DNA from: Thinopyrum elongatum
Taxonomy: Eukaryota > Streptophyta > Magnoliopsida > Poales > Poaceae
Reading direction: 5' to 3'
DNA: 64,000 nucleotides
NCBI GenBank assembly: GCA_011799875.1
Contig: CM022299.1
Coordinates: 338,852,447-338,916,446 of the forward strand
This document shows, piece after piece, positions 51,986 through 61,439 of this stretch; within the stretch, counting starts at the first letter, position 1, and every line of letters starts with the position of its first letter. The translations under genes and the position numbers were made by a program. The notes under the pieces are model-generated. The model worked only from the letters and a program-made list of their open reading frames with translations, had not been told where the DNA came from and did no database searches.

Positions 51986-52336
51986 CACCGCACACACGCG
52001 CGTACGTGTACGAGAGAAACGCGCAATCCCTCCGTGCATCGCTCGGCCCTGACCACCCACCGTAACCGGGAACTCCCCGAAATTTTCCTCGCCCTCGCTT
52101 CTACCATGATTTTTCCGTCATGGACGGCCCAAAGAATGTCATGCAGGTGCGTCTCCGGCCCGCCCAGGACAAAAAGCCCATTTTCTGTCATGATTTTTTG
52201 TCATAGAAGTAGGAGCCCACCACATCTATGATGATACCGGGTTTTGTCACAATTATTGTCATAGAAGTGTCATAAGCATGACAGAAAAAAATTTGTTCGG
52301 GCCAAAATGTCACGAATGTGTCTTTTTTTTGTAGTG
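51986..52336. repeat. Right terminus of giant CACTA
   Basis: Subterminal GTCATGATTTTTTGTCATAG and TGTCATAGAAGTGTCATAAG motifs lead to GTCACGAATGTGTC and the end TTTTTTTTGTAGTG at 52336. The TTG after it is the target duplication. Confidence 0.85.
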
Positions 52337-52443
52337 TTGCCATGCAACGGATGCACTAGAGCTATAAGTTTATGAAAGCTCAAAAAGAAACTACGTGGGT
52401 GTGCATCCAACTCGCTTGCTCATGAAGACCTAGGGCAATTTGA
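52337..52443 (-). mobile_element. F1i internal 3' region, piece 2
   Basis: Reverse complement of F1 about 9223 down to 9117 (CCATGCAACGGATGCACTAG, AAGCTCAAAAAGAAACTA). Homology ends at CAATTTGA near 52443, the right break of the inverted copy. Confidence 0.9.
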
Positions 52444-53288
52444 TTACATCATGTAGTTGATTACTATATGGTTTATTTGGTGGAAGATTATATGTTTAGA
52501 TCCATTATGCTATTTAATACCCCTTTGATCTTGAGCATGAATATCAAGTATGAGTAGTTACTTTTGTTCTTGAGGTCACGGGAGAAGTCATGTTGCAAGT
52601 AATCATGTGAACTTGATATGTGTTCGCTATTTTGATGATATCTATGTTGTGATTCCCTTAGTGGTGTCATGTGAACATCGACTACATGGCACTTCACCAT
52701 ATTTGGGCCTAAGGGAATGCATTGTGGAGTAGTTATTAGATGATGGGTTGCTAGAGTGACAGAAGCTTAAACCCTAGTTTATGCGCTACTTCGTCAGGGA
52801 CCGATTTGGATCCAAATGTTTAATGCTATGGTTAGATTTTATTTTAATACTTTTCTCGTAGTTGCGGATGCTTGCGACGGGGCTAATCATAAGTGGGAGG
52901 TTTGTTCAAGTAAGAATAGCACCCAAGCACATGTCCACCCACATATCAAATTATCAAAGTAGCGAACGCAAATCAAACCAACATGATGAAAGTGACTAGA
53001 TAAAATTTCTATGTGCCCTCAAGAACATTTTGCTTATTATAAGAGACCGTTTTGGCCTGCCCTTTGCCACAAAAGGATTGGTCTACCTTGCTGCACTTTA
53101 TTTACCGTTACCTTTACTTGTCCATTACAAATTATCTTGCTATCAAACTACGTGTTACCGACTATTTCAGTGCTTGCAGAAAATACCTTGCTGAAAACCA
53201 CTTGTCATTTCCTTCTGCTCCTCGTTGGGTTCGACACTCTTACTTATTGAAAGGACTATGATTGATCCCCTATACTTGTGGGTCATCA
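52444..53288 (+). repeat. 3' part of another gypsy LTR
   Basis: Ends CTATACTTGTGGGTCATCA. I associate this with a very common wheat LTR family of the Sabrina/WHAM type, where it closes the LTR. Only about 845 bp are present; the front is missing and there is no PBS after it. No genes in it. Confidence 0.55.
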
Positions 53289-54812
53289 GTCTCCAACACA
53301 TCTATAATTTTCTATTATTCCATGCTATTATAGTTTCAATCTTGGATGTTTTATATGTAATTATATACCATTTTTGGGACTAACCTATTAACTTAGTGCC
53401 AAGTGCCAGTTGCTGTTTTTTGCGTGTTTTTGGTTTTCCAGGAAATCAGTACCAAACGAAGTCCAAATGCCATGAAACTTTTTGACAATTTTTTCTAGAC
53501 AAAAGAGACCCTAGAAGCTTCGAGAGGAGGCCAGAAGGCGAAGGAGTAGGCCACAAGGCACTTGGGCGCACCCAAGTACCTTGTGGGCCCCTCATTCCTT
53601 CGACTGGCCTAATTCCGCCTCTATAAATTCTCAAAAATCAGGAAACCAACAGAGAGCCACCCAAAATACTTTTTCCGCCGCCGCAAGCCTCTATTCTTGC
53701 GTGATCCAATCTAGAGGCCTTTTCCGACACTCTCCCGAGGGCTAATGGATCACGGAGGGCTTCTACATCAACCTTCTTCCCTTCCAAGTAGGTGTGAGTA
53801 ATTTACCACAGACCTATGGGTCCATAGCTAGTATCTAGATGGCTTCTTCTCTCTCTTTGATCTTCAATACAATGTTCTCCTCGATGTTCTTGGAGAACTA
53901 TTCAATGTAATATTCTTTCGCGGTGTGTTAGTTGGGATCCGATGAATTATGGGTTTATGGTCAGATTATCGATGAATATTATTTGAGTCTTCTCTGAACT
54001 CTTTTATAGATGATTGTTATAGCTTTATATTTTCTCTGATCTATCCGTTTGGTTTGGCCAACTAGATTGATTTATCTTGCAATGGGAAAGGTGCTTTGCG
54101 ATGGGTTCAATCTTGCGGTGCTCTATAACACAGTGACAGAAAGGGACAAGGCAAGTATTTGTATTGTTGATATTAAGGATAAAATGATGGGTTTTATTCA
54201 TATTGATTGATCTTACTTTGTCTATATCATGCCATCTTGCTTAAGGCGTTACTCCGTTCTTTATGAACTTAATACTCTAGATGCATGCTGGATAGCGGTT
54301 GATGTGTGGAGTAATAGTAGTAGATGCAGGCAGGAGTCGGTCTACTTTTCTTGAACGTGATGCCTATATACATGATCATTGCCTTGGATATCGTCATAAC
54401 TATGCGCTTTTCTATCAATTGCCCAACAGTAATTTGTTTACCCACTGTATGCTTTTTGTTCGAGAGAGAATCCTCTATTGAAAACTATGGCCCCCGGTTC
54501 TATATTTATCACATATAAAAATCCAATAATACCTTGCTGCAATTTATTTACCATTATTTTATTTTGTGTTTTTGTTTATCAATCTACCAGTATCAGACTT
54601 GATCCTTGCAATTAACCGCCAAGGGATTGACAATCCCTTGATCGCGTTGGGTGCAAGTATTTGTTCTTTCGTGTGGAGGTGCTATTCGCGAGGTCTTGCG
54701 TGGTTCTCCTACTGGATCGATAACCTTTGTTCTTAACTGAGGGAAATACTTATCTCTACTATGCATCATCCTGTCCTCTTCGAGAAAATCCCAACGCAGC
54801 TCAGAAGTAGCA
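53289..54812 (+). repeat. 5' LTR of F2 (5' end truncated)
   Basis: Starts GTCTCCAACACATC, collinear with F1 from its seventh base, and ends CAGAAGTAGCA. TATA box CTATAAAT at 53621-53628. It joins the preceding LTR fragment without spacer. Confidence 0.87.
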
Positions 54813-54823
54813 GGAATAATTTC

Positions 54824-54841
54824 TGGCGCCGTTGTCGGGGA
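54824..54841 (+). other. Primer-binding site of F2
   Basis: TGGCGCCGTTGTCGGGGA, one change from the F1 site and the same 11-base distance from the LTR. Confidence 0.8.
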
Positions 54842-54999
54842 GACATCACCAAAACATATCAAGTTCCATCGCATAAACTTGCATCTACTTGCATTTACTT
54901 TCATTTTCCATTTGCCTCTAGGTTTCATCTCCCCCACTTCTATTTTTTTCACAAAAACATTTTTGTTTGCCTTTTTGCCTGTTTGCTTGTTTGCTTGCG

Positions 55000-56180
55000 A
55001 CGTCTCAAAAAAAATACAAAGTTGTGTGACTTTTCCAATACTAATAATTATTATTTTATTAGTACTCTTTTTTCTCCTCCTGCCACTAGTGCGGAGTCGT
55101 GTGATATTAATGCCGCTTTTCTAAATCATGTTATGGAAGAAAAAATTTCTGGTAGTCCTAATGAAGATGTTGCATCCCATCTTAACACTTTCGTTGAATT
55201 TTGTGATATGCAAAAGAAAAAAGATCTGGATAATGATATTTTTATATTTAAATTATTTCTGTTCTCACTACAAGATCATGCTAAAACTTGGTTTTCATCC
55301 TTGCCACGAAAGAGTATTGATTCTTGGGATAAGTGTAAAGATGCTTTTATTGCCAAGTAATTTCCTCCCGCAAAAATTATTACTCATAGAAATCAAATCA
55401 TGAATTTTAAGCAACTTGAGCATGAACATGTTGCCCAATCTTGTGAGAGAGTAAAATGAATGATAAGAAATTGCCCCACTCATGGTTTAAGCTTATGGAT
55501 GATTATACAAAAAATATAAGCGGGATTGAACTTTGTTTCTAGAAATCTTTTAGATTCCGCCGCGGGTGGTACCTTTATGGAAATCACACTAGGATTACCT
55601 ACAAAATTTCTTGATAATATTATGGCAAATTATTCACAATGGCATACTGAAAGAACTCCTACTAGTAAAAAGGTGATTTCTGTTGAAGAAATTAATACTT
55701 TGAGTGATAAAGTAGATGCGCTTATGAAAATGGTTGCTAATAAGAGTGTTCATATTGATCTTAATGATGTGCCATTGTCTAGTTTGATTGAGAAAAATAA
55801 TGATCCCGTACATGTGAATTTTGTCTCGCAAAACAACTTCAATAATAATGCTTATAGAGGTAATTTTAATCCTAGGCCGTTTCCTGAAAATTCCTCTAAT
55901 AATTATGGCAATCCCCTACGGTAATAATAATAGGATAGACTCTGATATTTAAAGTACTGTTAAAGAATTTATAAATTCTCAAAAGGTTTTTGATACTAAG
56001 ATATAGGAAAAATTGAGTAAAGTTGATGATATGGCTAGTAACATGGATAGAATTATTCATGATGTGGAGAATCTTAAATCTAAAATTTTGCCATCCAAGC
56101 TTGATATTAATGAGTCCATTAAAGCTATCTATGTCTCCATTAATGAAAGTAAAGAAAGAACCACTAGATTAAGAGCTTAG
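55000..56180 (+). pseudogene. Gag of F2, start codon lost, many stops
   Basis: Collinear with F1 gag, but the start position reads ACG (55000-55002) where F1 has ATG, and an extra base shifts the frame just after it. Open pieces include CDFSNTNNYYFIS and SHLNTFVEFCDMQKKKDLDN (to a TAA at 55358). After more breaks come DSAAGGTFMEITLGLPTKFL (about 55550) and NNAYRGNFNPRPFPENSSNN (about 55845-55905). Without a start codon and with several stops it is not expressed. Confidence 0.83.
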
Positions 56181-56229
56181 CGAGAATTCCTAGAATAAGT
56201 GATTCCGCCCGATTTTATCGTAATCATGA

Positions 56230-57063
56230 TGAAGATATTAAAATGATTGGTGTCTCACCTATTGAATCTTTGTTTAGTAAAATAAAACTTGATGAAAAGG
56301 GGACTGAAGATGAGTCAACTTTAGCTAGAAGGCGTCCCAATTGTTTGGAGGGTGATAATCTTAATAAAAAAATTGAAAAAGTGGGTTTGGAGTGGTAAAA
56401 ACTTTAAATAGTGATGTGCCCACTACATTGGATTTCAAGGACTTTAACTATGATATTTGTTCTTTAGTTGAGTATATTTCCTTGTTGCAATCCATGATAA
56501 ATTCACCCAATGCTTATGAACAAAATAAAAATTTTACTAAAATATTGTAGAAGCTATGATGAAAGCTTTAGAAGAAAAGCTAGAATTGGAGATTTCAATA
56601 CCTAGAAAATTATATGATGAATGGAAACCTACCACTAAAACAAAGATAAAAAATTATGAGTGCAATGATTTATGTGACTTGGGTGCTAGCGTTTCCACTA
56701 TGCCGTAATCTTTATGTGATGTGCTAGGTCTTCATGAATTGGATGAATGTTCTGTTAATTTGCACTTGGCGGATTCCACTATTAAGAAACCTTTGGGTAG
56801 AATAAAAGATGTTCTTATTCTTGCAAATAGAAATTATGTGCCCGTTGGTTTCATTATGCTCAATATTGATTGCAATCCGTCTTCTCCCATAATATCTGGT
56901 AGACCATTCCTATGTACCATAGGTGCTATTGTTGATGTGAAAGAAGGATTAAATTTCCATTAAAGAAAGGAATGGAACACTTCCCAAGAAAGAGAATTGA
57001 GCCACCATATGAATCTATTATGAGGGCCACCTGTGGAATTAATTTAAAAGATGACAACACTTG
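56230..57063 (+). pseudogene. Protease region of F2, broken
   Basis: Same order as F1 protease. The active site CDLGASVSTMP is present (Asp codon at 56676-56678) but a TAA follows at 56706. The later half (ECSVNLHLADSTIKKPLGRI, RPFLCTIGAIVDV) stays open to 56963 and then shifts frame. A frameshift also lies near 56385. Not functional. Confidence 0.83.
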
Positions 57064-57109
57064 AAACTATGCATTACGCCCAGCTAGGGGAGTAAAAAAA
57101 TAGCGCTTG

Positions 57110-57125
57110 TTGGGAGGCAACCCAA
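57110..57125 (+). promoter_or_regulatory. Conserved stem-loop of F2
   Basis: TTGGG-AGGCAA-CCCAA, identical to the F1 element at 7094-7109 and at the same place after protease. Confidence 0.5.
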
Positions 57126-57686
57126 TAGTGTTCGTGCCAAGTAAAGCCTTTGGGATGATTTGGTTGATAGTTGCTTTGATTCTGTTAAAAAACAAAAACT
57201 TTTGCGCCCAATAGCAGAATTGTTTAAATTCACAGAACGTGATAAAATTCTGATTTTTTATACATGATTGATATACTAATTTCCCATGTTTTCCTTATTT
57301 TTTAGAATTTTTCGAGTTACATGACTGTTCTGTTTTTGACAGATTCTATTTTGTTGCATTCTTTGCTAGTTTTAATGAATCTATGGATTGTATCGGGGGT
57401 ATAAGCCATGGTGAAGTTAGAATACAGTAGGTATTACGCAATAATAAAATATGAATGGGTTCACAACAGTACCTAAAGTTTATGATTGGCTTGTTATACC
57501 AACGGATCTCACGAGTTTTCTGTTGAGTTTTGTGTGCTGAAGTTTTCAAGTTTTGAGTGAGATTATGATGGATGAAGGAATTAGGAGTGGCCATACCCTA
57601 AGCTTGGGGATGCCCAAGGCTCCCCAACGTAATATCCAAGGACACCCAAGACTCTAAGCTTGGCGATGCCCCGGATGGCATCCCCT
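57126..57686 (+). other. 3' non-coding region of F2, interrupted
   Basis: Collinear with F1 7110-7790 after small deletions. It includes PPT-like boxes at 57600 (AAGCTTGGGGATGC) and 57656 (AAGCTTGGCGATGC). It breaks off after GGCATCCCCT at 57686. Confidence 0.75.
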
Positions 57687-58440
57687 CACTGGTACAACGA
57701 GCTGCTATCCAGACGGGTTTTAACCCCTTTCCACGACGGCATTTTAAACCTTTGCCTTGCTAGTGTGGGCGATAGGGGGGTCCTTCCAACACAACCCAGA
57801 AACCGTCGGGGATAGGGAGTAGGAATGCATACGTTTTCCAGAACAAAGCGTATGCGATGCCCGCATCTATCCCAAACGCGATTCTTCACACAACTGTTTG
57901 TGATATATCGAATATCACAAACGCTCCATCCTTGCTACTCGTGTGTGCTGGCATTACCATTGCAGTCGGTATTCTGTGGTGCTACGTTTATGATGCGCGC
58001 CCCATCACAAATAGTTCATGATTATAAAACGTGTGTGATAAGGAGACTATCACACACATTCACTTCTCCCGAATAGCATGCGATCTGTAATTAAGAAGAT
58101 TATCTAATCATCGTACGAGTGTCGGATAGGATTACGAAACATCAAACCATTGTACCTGTGTCGTACATGATAATATCGCACATGCTATTATGTGGTGCAA
58201 CGTTTACGATGCCTATGACATCTGAAACTGTTCATGATTGTAAACCGTGTACAATAAGGCGACTATCACAAACATTTAGTTTGCTCGCACCGTTTGTGAT
58301 ATTGTCTGACATCCACACGCTTCGCAAATGGCAACTGTGTGCATGGTTGCACACGCGTCCTGTCTACAAATCGTGTTAGATTATGATGTATATCGCAGAC
58401 GTTTGTGCTTCATAGACCGTGTGCGCCGTAACGACCTGCA
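57687..58440. repeat. Subterminal repeat region of the CACTG element
   Basis: Repeated short boxes in both directions: TTTGTGATAT, ATATCACAAACG, TATCACACACATTCA, CTATCACAAACATTTAG and GCTACGTTTATGATGC/GCAACGTTTACGATGC. They lie every 40-150 bp, as expected for transposase binding sites. Confidence 0.6.
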
Positions 58441-58639
58441 GAGCATATTTTGACCCTAATTAAATCGCTGCTATTTAAAATTGTACCGAATTTGAATTTG
58501 AAAGTTAGGTATAACTTTATTCATATCCATCAGGTTAAACAGCCAATGCATTATTCGATTCTCAGATACATATGTTCAAGAACTACATAAGCACCAAATA
58601 AAGAATGATGAACCAGGGTTGTATATTTGTACTATTAGT

Positions 58640-59157
58640 AAAGAAAGATGCAAAAGACATTCTGGTTGCTAAACAAGGTGAAGCGGAATGCCTGTGTTGT
58701 GCTCTCCTTCATGCAGAAGGCACGCACGACTCTAGTCCAACCCCTTGTGATGGCCGACCGCCCGTTCTTCACTGTCTTCATGACCCATGAGGACATCTAG
58801 ATAGTCATTGTGTTCTGGTAGAAATACTTTAAGCTTTTCATGCCCACCAATCATGTAGTTTGAGAGGTAATCTTGAGTAAACTTATTTGAGAACCACTAC
58901 AAAGGAAAACGATTCAGAAATTGTCATCTAACAGAACTCATTATGGGCAGTAAAAAGATGGCTATAGAGTTCTTACTTACCATGCTGCAGTTCACTATTG
59001 TCTTGGATAAAGTGTAAACAAACAGTTTAATTGCCATCTTTTGACCTATTTTACTAATAATCTTTATCGGTTTCCTCAGTTGATGCTGGTTCATCAATAT
59101 CTCATTGCCCCATACGGAGAAATGGTCGACGCACGGATCTTTACCAATGACATGTTC
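58640..59157 (-). pseudogene. Split B3-domain-like gene, two exons readable
   Basis: Exon 1 (59157-58981) has acceptor GGTGCTTTTAG and donor ATG-GTAAGT. It encodes GKDPCVDHFSVWGNEILMNQ and ends KLFVYTLSKTIVNCSM. Exon 2 starts at 58896 after TTTCCTTTGTAG and reads WFSNKFTQDYLSNYMIGGHE, then KLKVFLPEHNDYLDVLMGHE, before a frameshift near 58755. The shifted frame gives RGWTRVVRAFCMKES. The pattern (Phe-start strand, FSNKF loop, RGW, basic-aromatic strand) resembles a plant B3 DNA-binding domain. Because of the frameshift it is a pseudogene. First exon(s) may lie near 60550. Splice borders are convincing; the B3 call is moderate. Confidence 0.5.
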
Positions 59158-59218
59158 CTAAAAGCACCAAGTTAATATTAGAACCTAAACAACAATTGCA
59201 CAATGATGTAGTACAACA

Positions 59219-59308
59219 CTCCCTCCGTCCCATTATATAAGATCTTATAACATCCAATATACTCACGGCATGGATGAATAAACATCTTATATTATGGGGC
59301 GGAGGGAG
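59219..59308. mobile_element. Stowaway-type MITE (90 bp)
   Basis: Inverted ends CTCCCTCCGTCCCATTATAT and the complement of ATATTATGGGGCGGAGGGAG. The flanking TA dinucleotides are no longer perfect (CA on the left, TTTA on the right), so it is an old copy or the ends are slightly shortened. Confidence 0.87.
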
Positions 59309-60500
59309 TTTATTACATTTTTACAAATATCAGCTGATTAACTGCAGTTAACTGCTGCTGTGTTGTTGTTATTCTTGCATCTCTTCTATGTATATCTAGA
59401 CATCATCAGAACATTAAGGTAACACTCTTGGTTTGAGATTACATTTGCCAAAGGTTGCCACACCTAAGGTTAGGCAAGTTTGACCAACTTAGGTGTGTGT
59501 TTGGTTCAAGCCACATCTTAGTCAAGTCACAATATGGTCCCACATCACATACACTCAAAAAGTGTGGCAAGATTCTCTTAGGCGTGCCAACTTGTGGCTC
59601 TCGTTTTGAAGAACTAACCCTTTGGCAAGTTTGGCAACATTGTATGGCAAAGTGTGGCACTCCTAGGCCTAGAACCAAACAACCCTTCCTTGTTACTATG
59701 TGGCCTAGGATTGCATATTTAGTCATGCAGTACAATGCATCTTGCTATGTAGCCTCAGATATGTTAGATGTGGCCCTAGTTAACCTACCGATAAATGGGT
59801 TACAAATATATTCAGTTAAATGTCCGATTCGATGATTAATCCCTTATCATCCCCCCAGCCTATATGGTAACAGCTACCAATATCCTGAATAGTGAGTATA
59901 TGTAAGCCATGGGATGAAACTAACCTCGATGGTAAACATCAGTTGTTCCCAATATTGTCCTGTGTAAGTACATCTAAAGGCATGTTAATCACAACAAGCT
60001 AAACATCAACCAAATATATCCATGGTAGACAACATAATCTCCAAATGATAGCTTCATGGTGAAGGTTTAAGCACGCTAGTTAAGAAAAACAATAAGTGGA
60101 AAGGTGTGTTAACTGCAACAGGCCTAACATTTAAAAACATGCAAACATAGTCATTCAAACTGGTATTGTGCAGGTCTAAGTACACTAGTTATTGTTAAAT
60201 CAAATGGAAAGGCGTGTTAAATACAACATGCTTAACAACAACCAAATATAGTCATTCATAGAGCTATTGTTAAAACTGGTATTGATGAAATTGAATTGCA
60301 CAGTTCATACGTGCACATATAGAATATCACATTGTGAATAACTGAAATAAACAAGGCATACTACGAACAACCAAAGATGGCAATTGAAGCTGGACATATG
60401 CTAACTACAAACAACTGAACAACCAAAAACTGTTGAAATAAACAAGGCGTAATGCAAACAACCAAATGTAGCAATAAATACTGGACATGTTCTCACTACA
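59309..60500. other. Interior of CACTG element, probable introns
   Basis: Mostly AT-rich. 59440-59720 contains repeated TGTGGCA/TTGGCAAG words. 60060-60250 has two related units with AGTGGAAAGGYGTGTTAA and CAACATGCTTAA-like parts. No clear exon found. Confidence 0.4.
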
Positions 60501-60780
60501 AAAGGGGTTCAAGAAAACAAATCATGGGTTTCCCCGGCCATTCGCTTCTCGAGCTCCCTAGGAAGCATAGCCGGGCTAAGGCTGCGACGCTCTGGAGTGG
60601 GGGAGGGGGATGGGGATGGGGATCTATGGGAAAGGGGGCGTTTCGCAGGCGTCATCTAAGAAACTTAGGGCGGCGAGGGTATGTATATCGGTGGGTAACC
60701 TGCACGGGCGGACCGGCAGAGGTTGACGATTGAGGCGGCGCGGTGGCGGCGACCTAGCTAGAGTTTCTAGCGAGGGAGGG
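60501..60780 (-). other. Possible first exon and leader of the B3-like gene
   Basis: The minus strand is GC-rich with a pyrimidine-rich leader (CCATCCCCATCCCCCTCCCC). It has ATG at about 60568, reading MLPRELEKRMAGETHDLFS before a stop or splice site. The position upstream of the split gene fits a first exon. No proof of splicing. Confidence 0.3.
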
Positions 60781-60960
60781 GTGGTGTGTCTGTGTGTCTG
60801 TGTGTGTGTGTGTGTGAGCGGTGGATTTGGGGTCAGCTCAGGATTTGGGGTGTGTGTGGAGGGGGGCCAAGGTGGTGTTTGAGGAAATGCGACGGGTACT
60901 GAAAATTTTACTAGGCGGGAGTAAAATGGCAGGGATACCAAAAATTTGGATCAAGGGATT
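60781..60960. repeat. (GT)n-rich microsatellite and purine/GT-rich flank
   Basis: GTGTGTCTGTGTGTCTGTGT continuing as (GT)n to about 60818, then GGATTTGGGG repeated twice. Confidence 0.85.
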
Positions 60961-60984
60961 GAAGTAGAGTGGGGCGGGAATAAC

Positions 60985-61235
60985 AAAAATCTCACACGGT
61001 TAAAACATAATAATCGTGTGCAATCAAATAGAAAAACACTCCAGCCGAGCAGATATTTTTGAGATTGCAAGGGATGCAGGTGGAAGTAAAATGCCGGGGC
61101 TACTGAAAATTTGGATTAACGGATTGAAGCAGAGCGAGAGTAACAGACATCGCACACGGTCCACACATACTAATCGTGTGCGATCAAACAGAAAAACCCT
61201 CTAGGCGGGTAGATATTTTCGAGATTGCGAGGGAG
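60985..61235. repeat. ~145-bp tandem duplication
   Basis: Two units share TCRCACGGT, ACATAMTAATCGTGTGC, ATCAAAYAGAAAAAC, GAGATTGCRAGGGA; they start near 60990 and 61148. The intervening part repeats TACTGAAAATTTGGATYAA (also at about 60935). Confidence 0.65.
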
Positions 61236-61439
61236 TAGATATTTTTGAGAGAAGGAGGGAAGCCTCGTGGAGCCCAATCTACTATGATGATGTGGGTGAC
61301 AGGGGCATGGGCGCGGCACACGGGTAGTCCGAGGGAACCTTGTGTGTTGCGTATCTGATCGCAAACGGTTGCCGCATCCGACTCGTCTGCTGTTTATAAA
61401 TTTGGCAAAAAAAATGCGGGAAAGGGCCAGAACACGAAC

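Larger units (their letters stand above)
25324..52336. mobile_element. Giant CACTA element (27 kb) with nested insertions
   Basis: Left end CACTACAAAAAAAATACAC; right end, reverse complemented, CACTACAAAAAAAAGACAC. Flanks are TTG on both sides (25321-25323, 52337-52339). Joining the flanks restores the F1 3' region without a gap (GGGATTG-CCATGC; compare F1 near 9220), so both ends belong to one insertion. Genes seen inside are on the minus strand. Nested within are at least a truncated Del-type gypsy (46243-50705), a Mutator-like element (38121-39545) and MITEs. Subtracting these leaves about 21 kb, large for this superfamily. I found no clear TNP2 transposase. I am reminded of the large wheat CACTA families (Jorge, Caspar), without certainty. 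Confidence 0.88.
53289..57686 (+). mobile_element. F2: older, decayed relative of F1
   Basis: The LTR (53289-54812) lacks its first six bases (TGATAC). Then come the PBS (54824), gag and protease remnants, the same stem-loop and PPT-like boxes as F1, and a cut at 57686 by the next CACTA-like element. The 3' LTR is not in the window. It differs from F1 at many positions and has more stops, so it is an older insertion or from a diverged subfamily. Confidence 0.87.
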
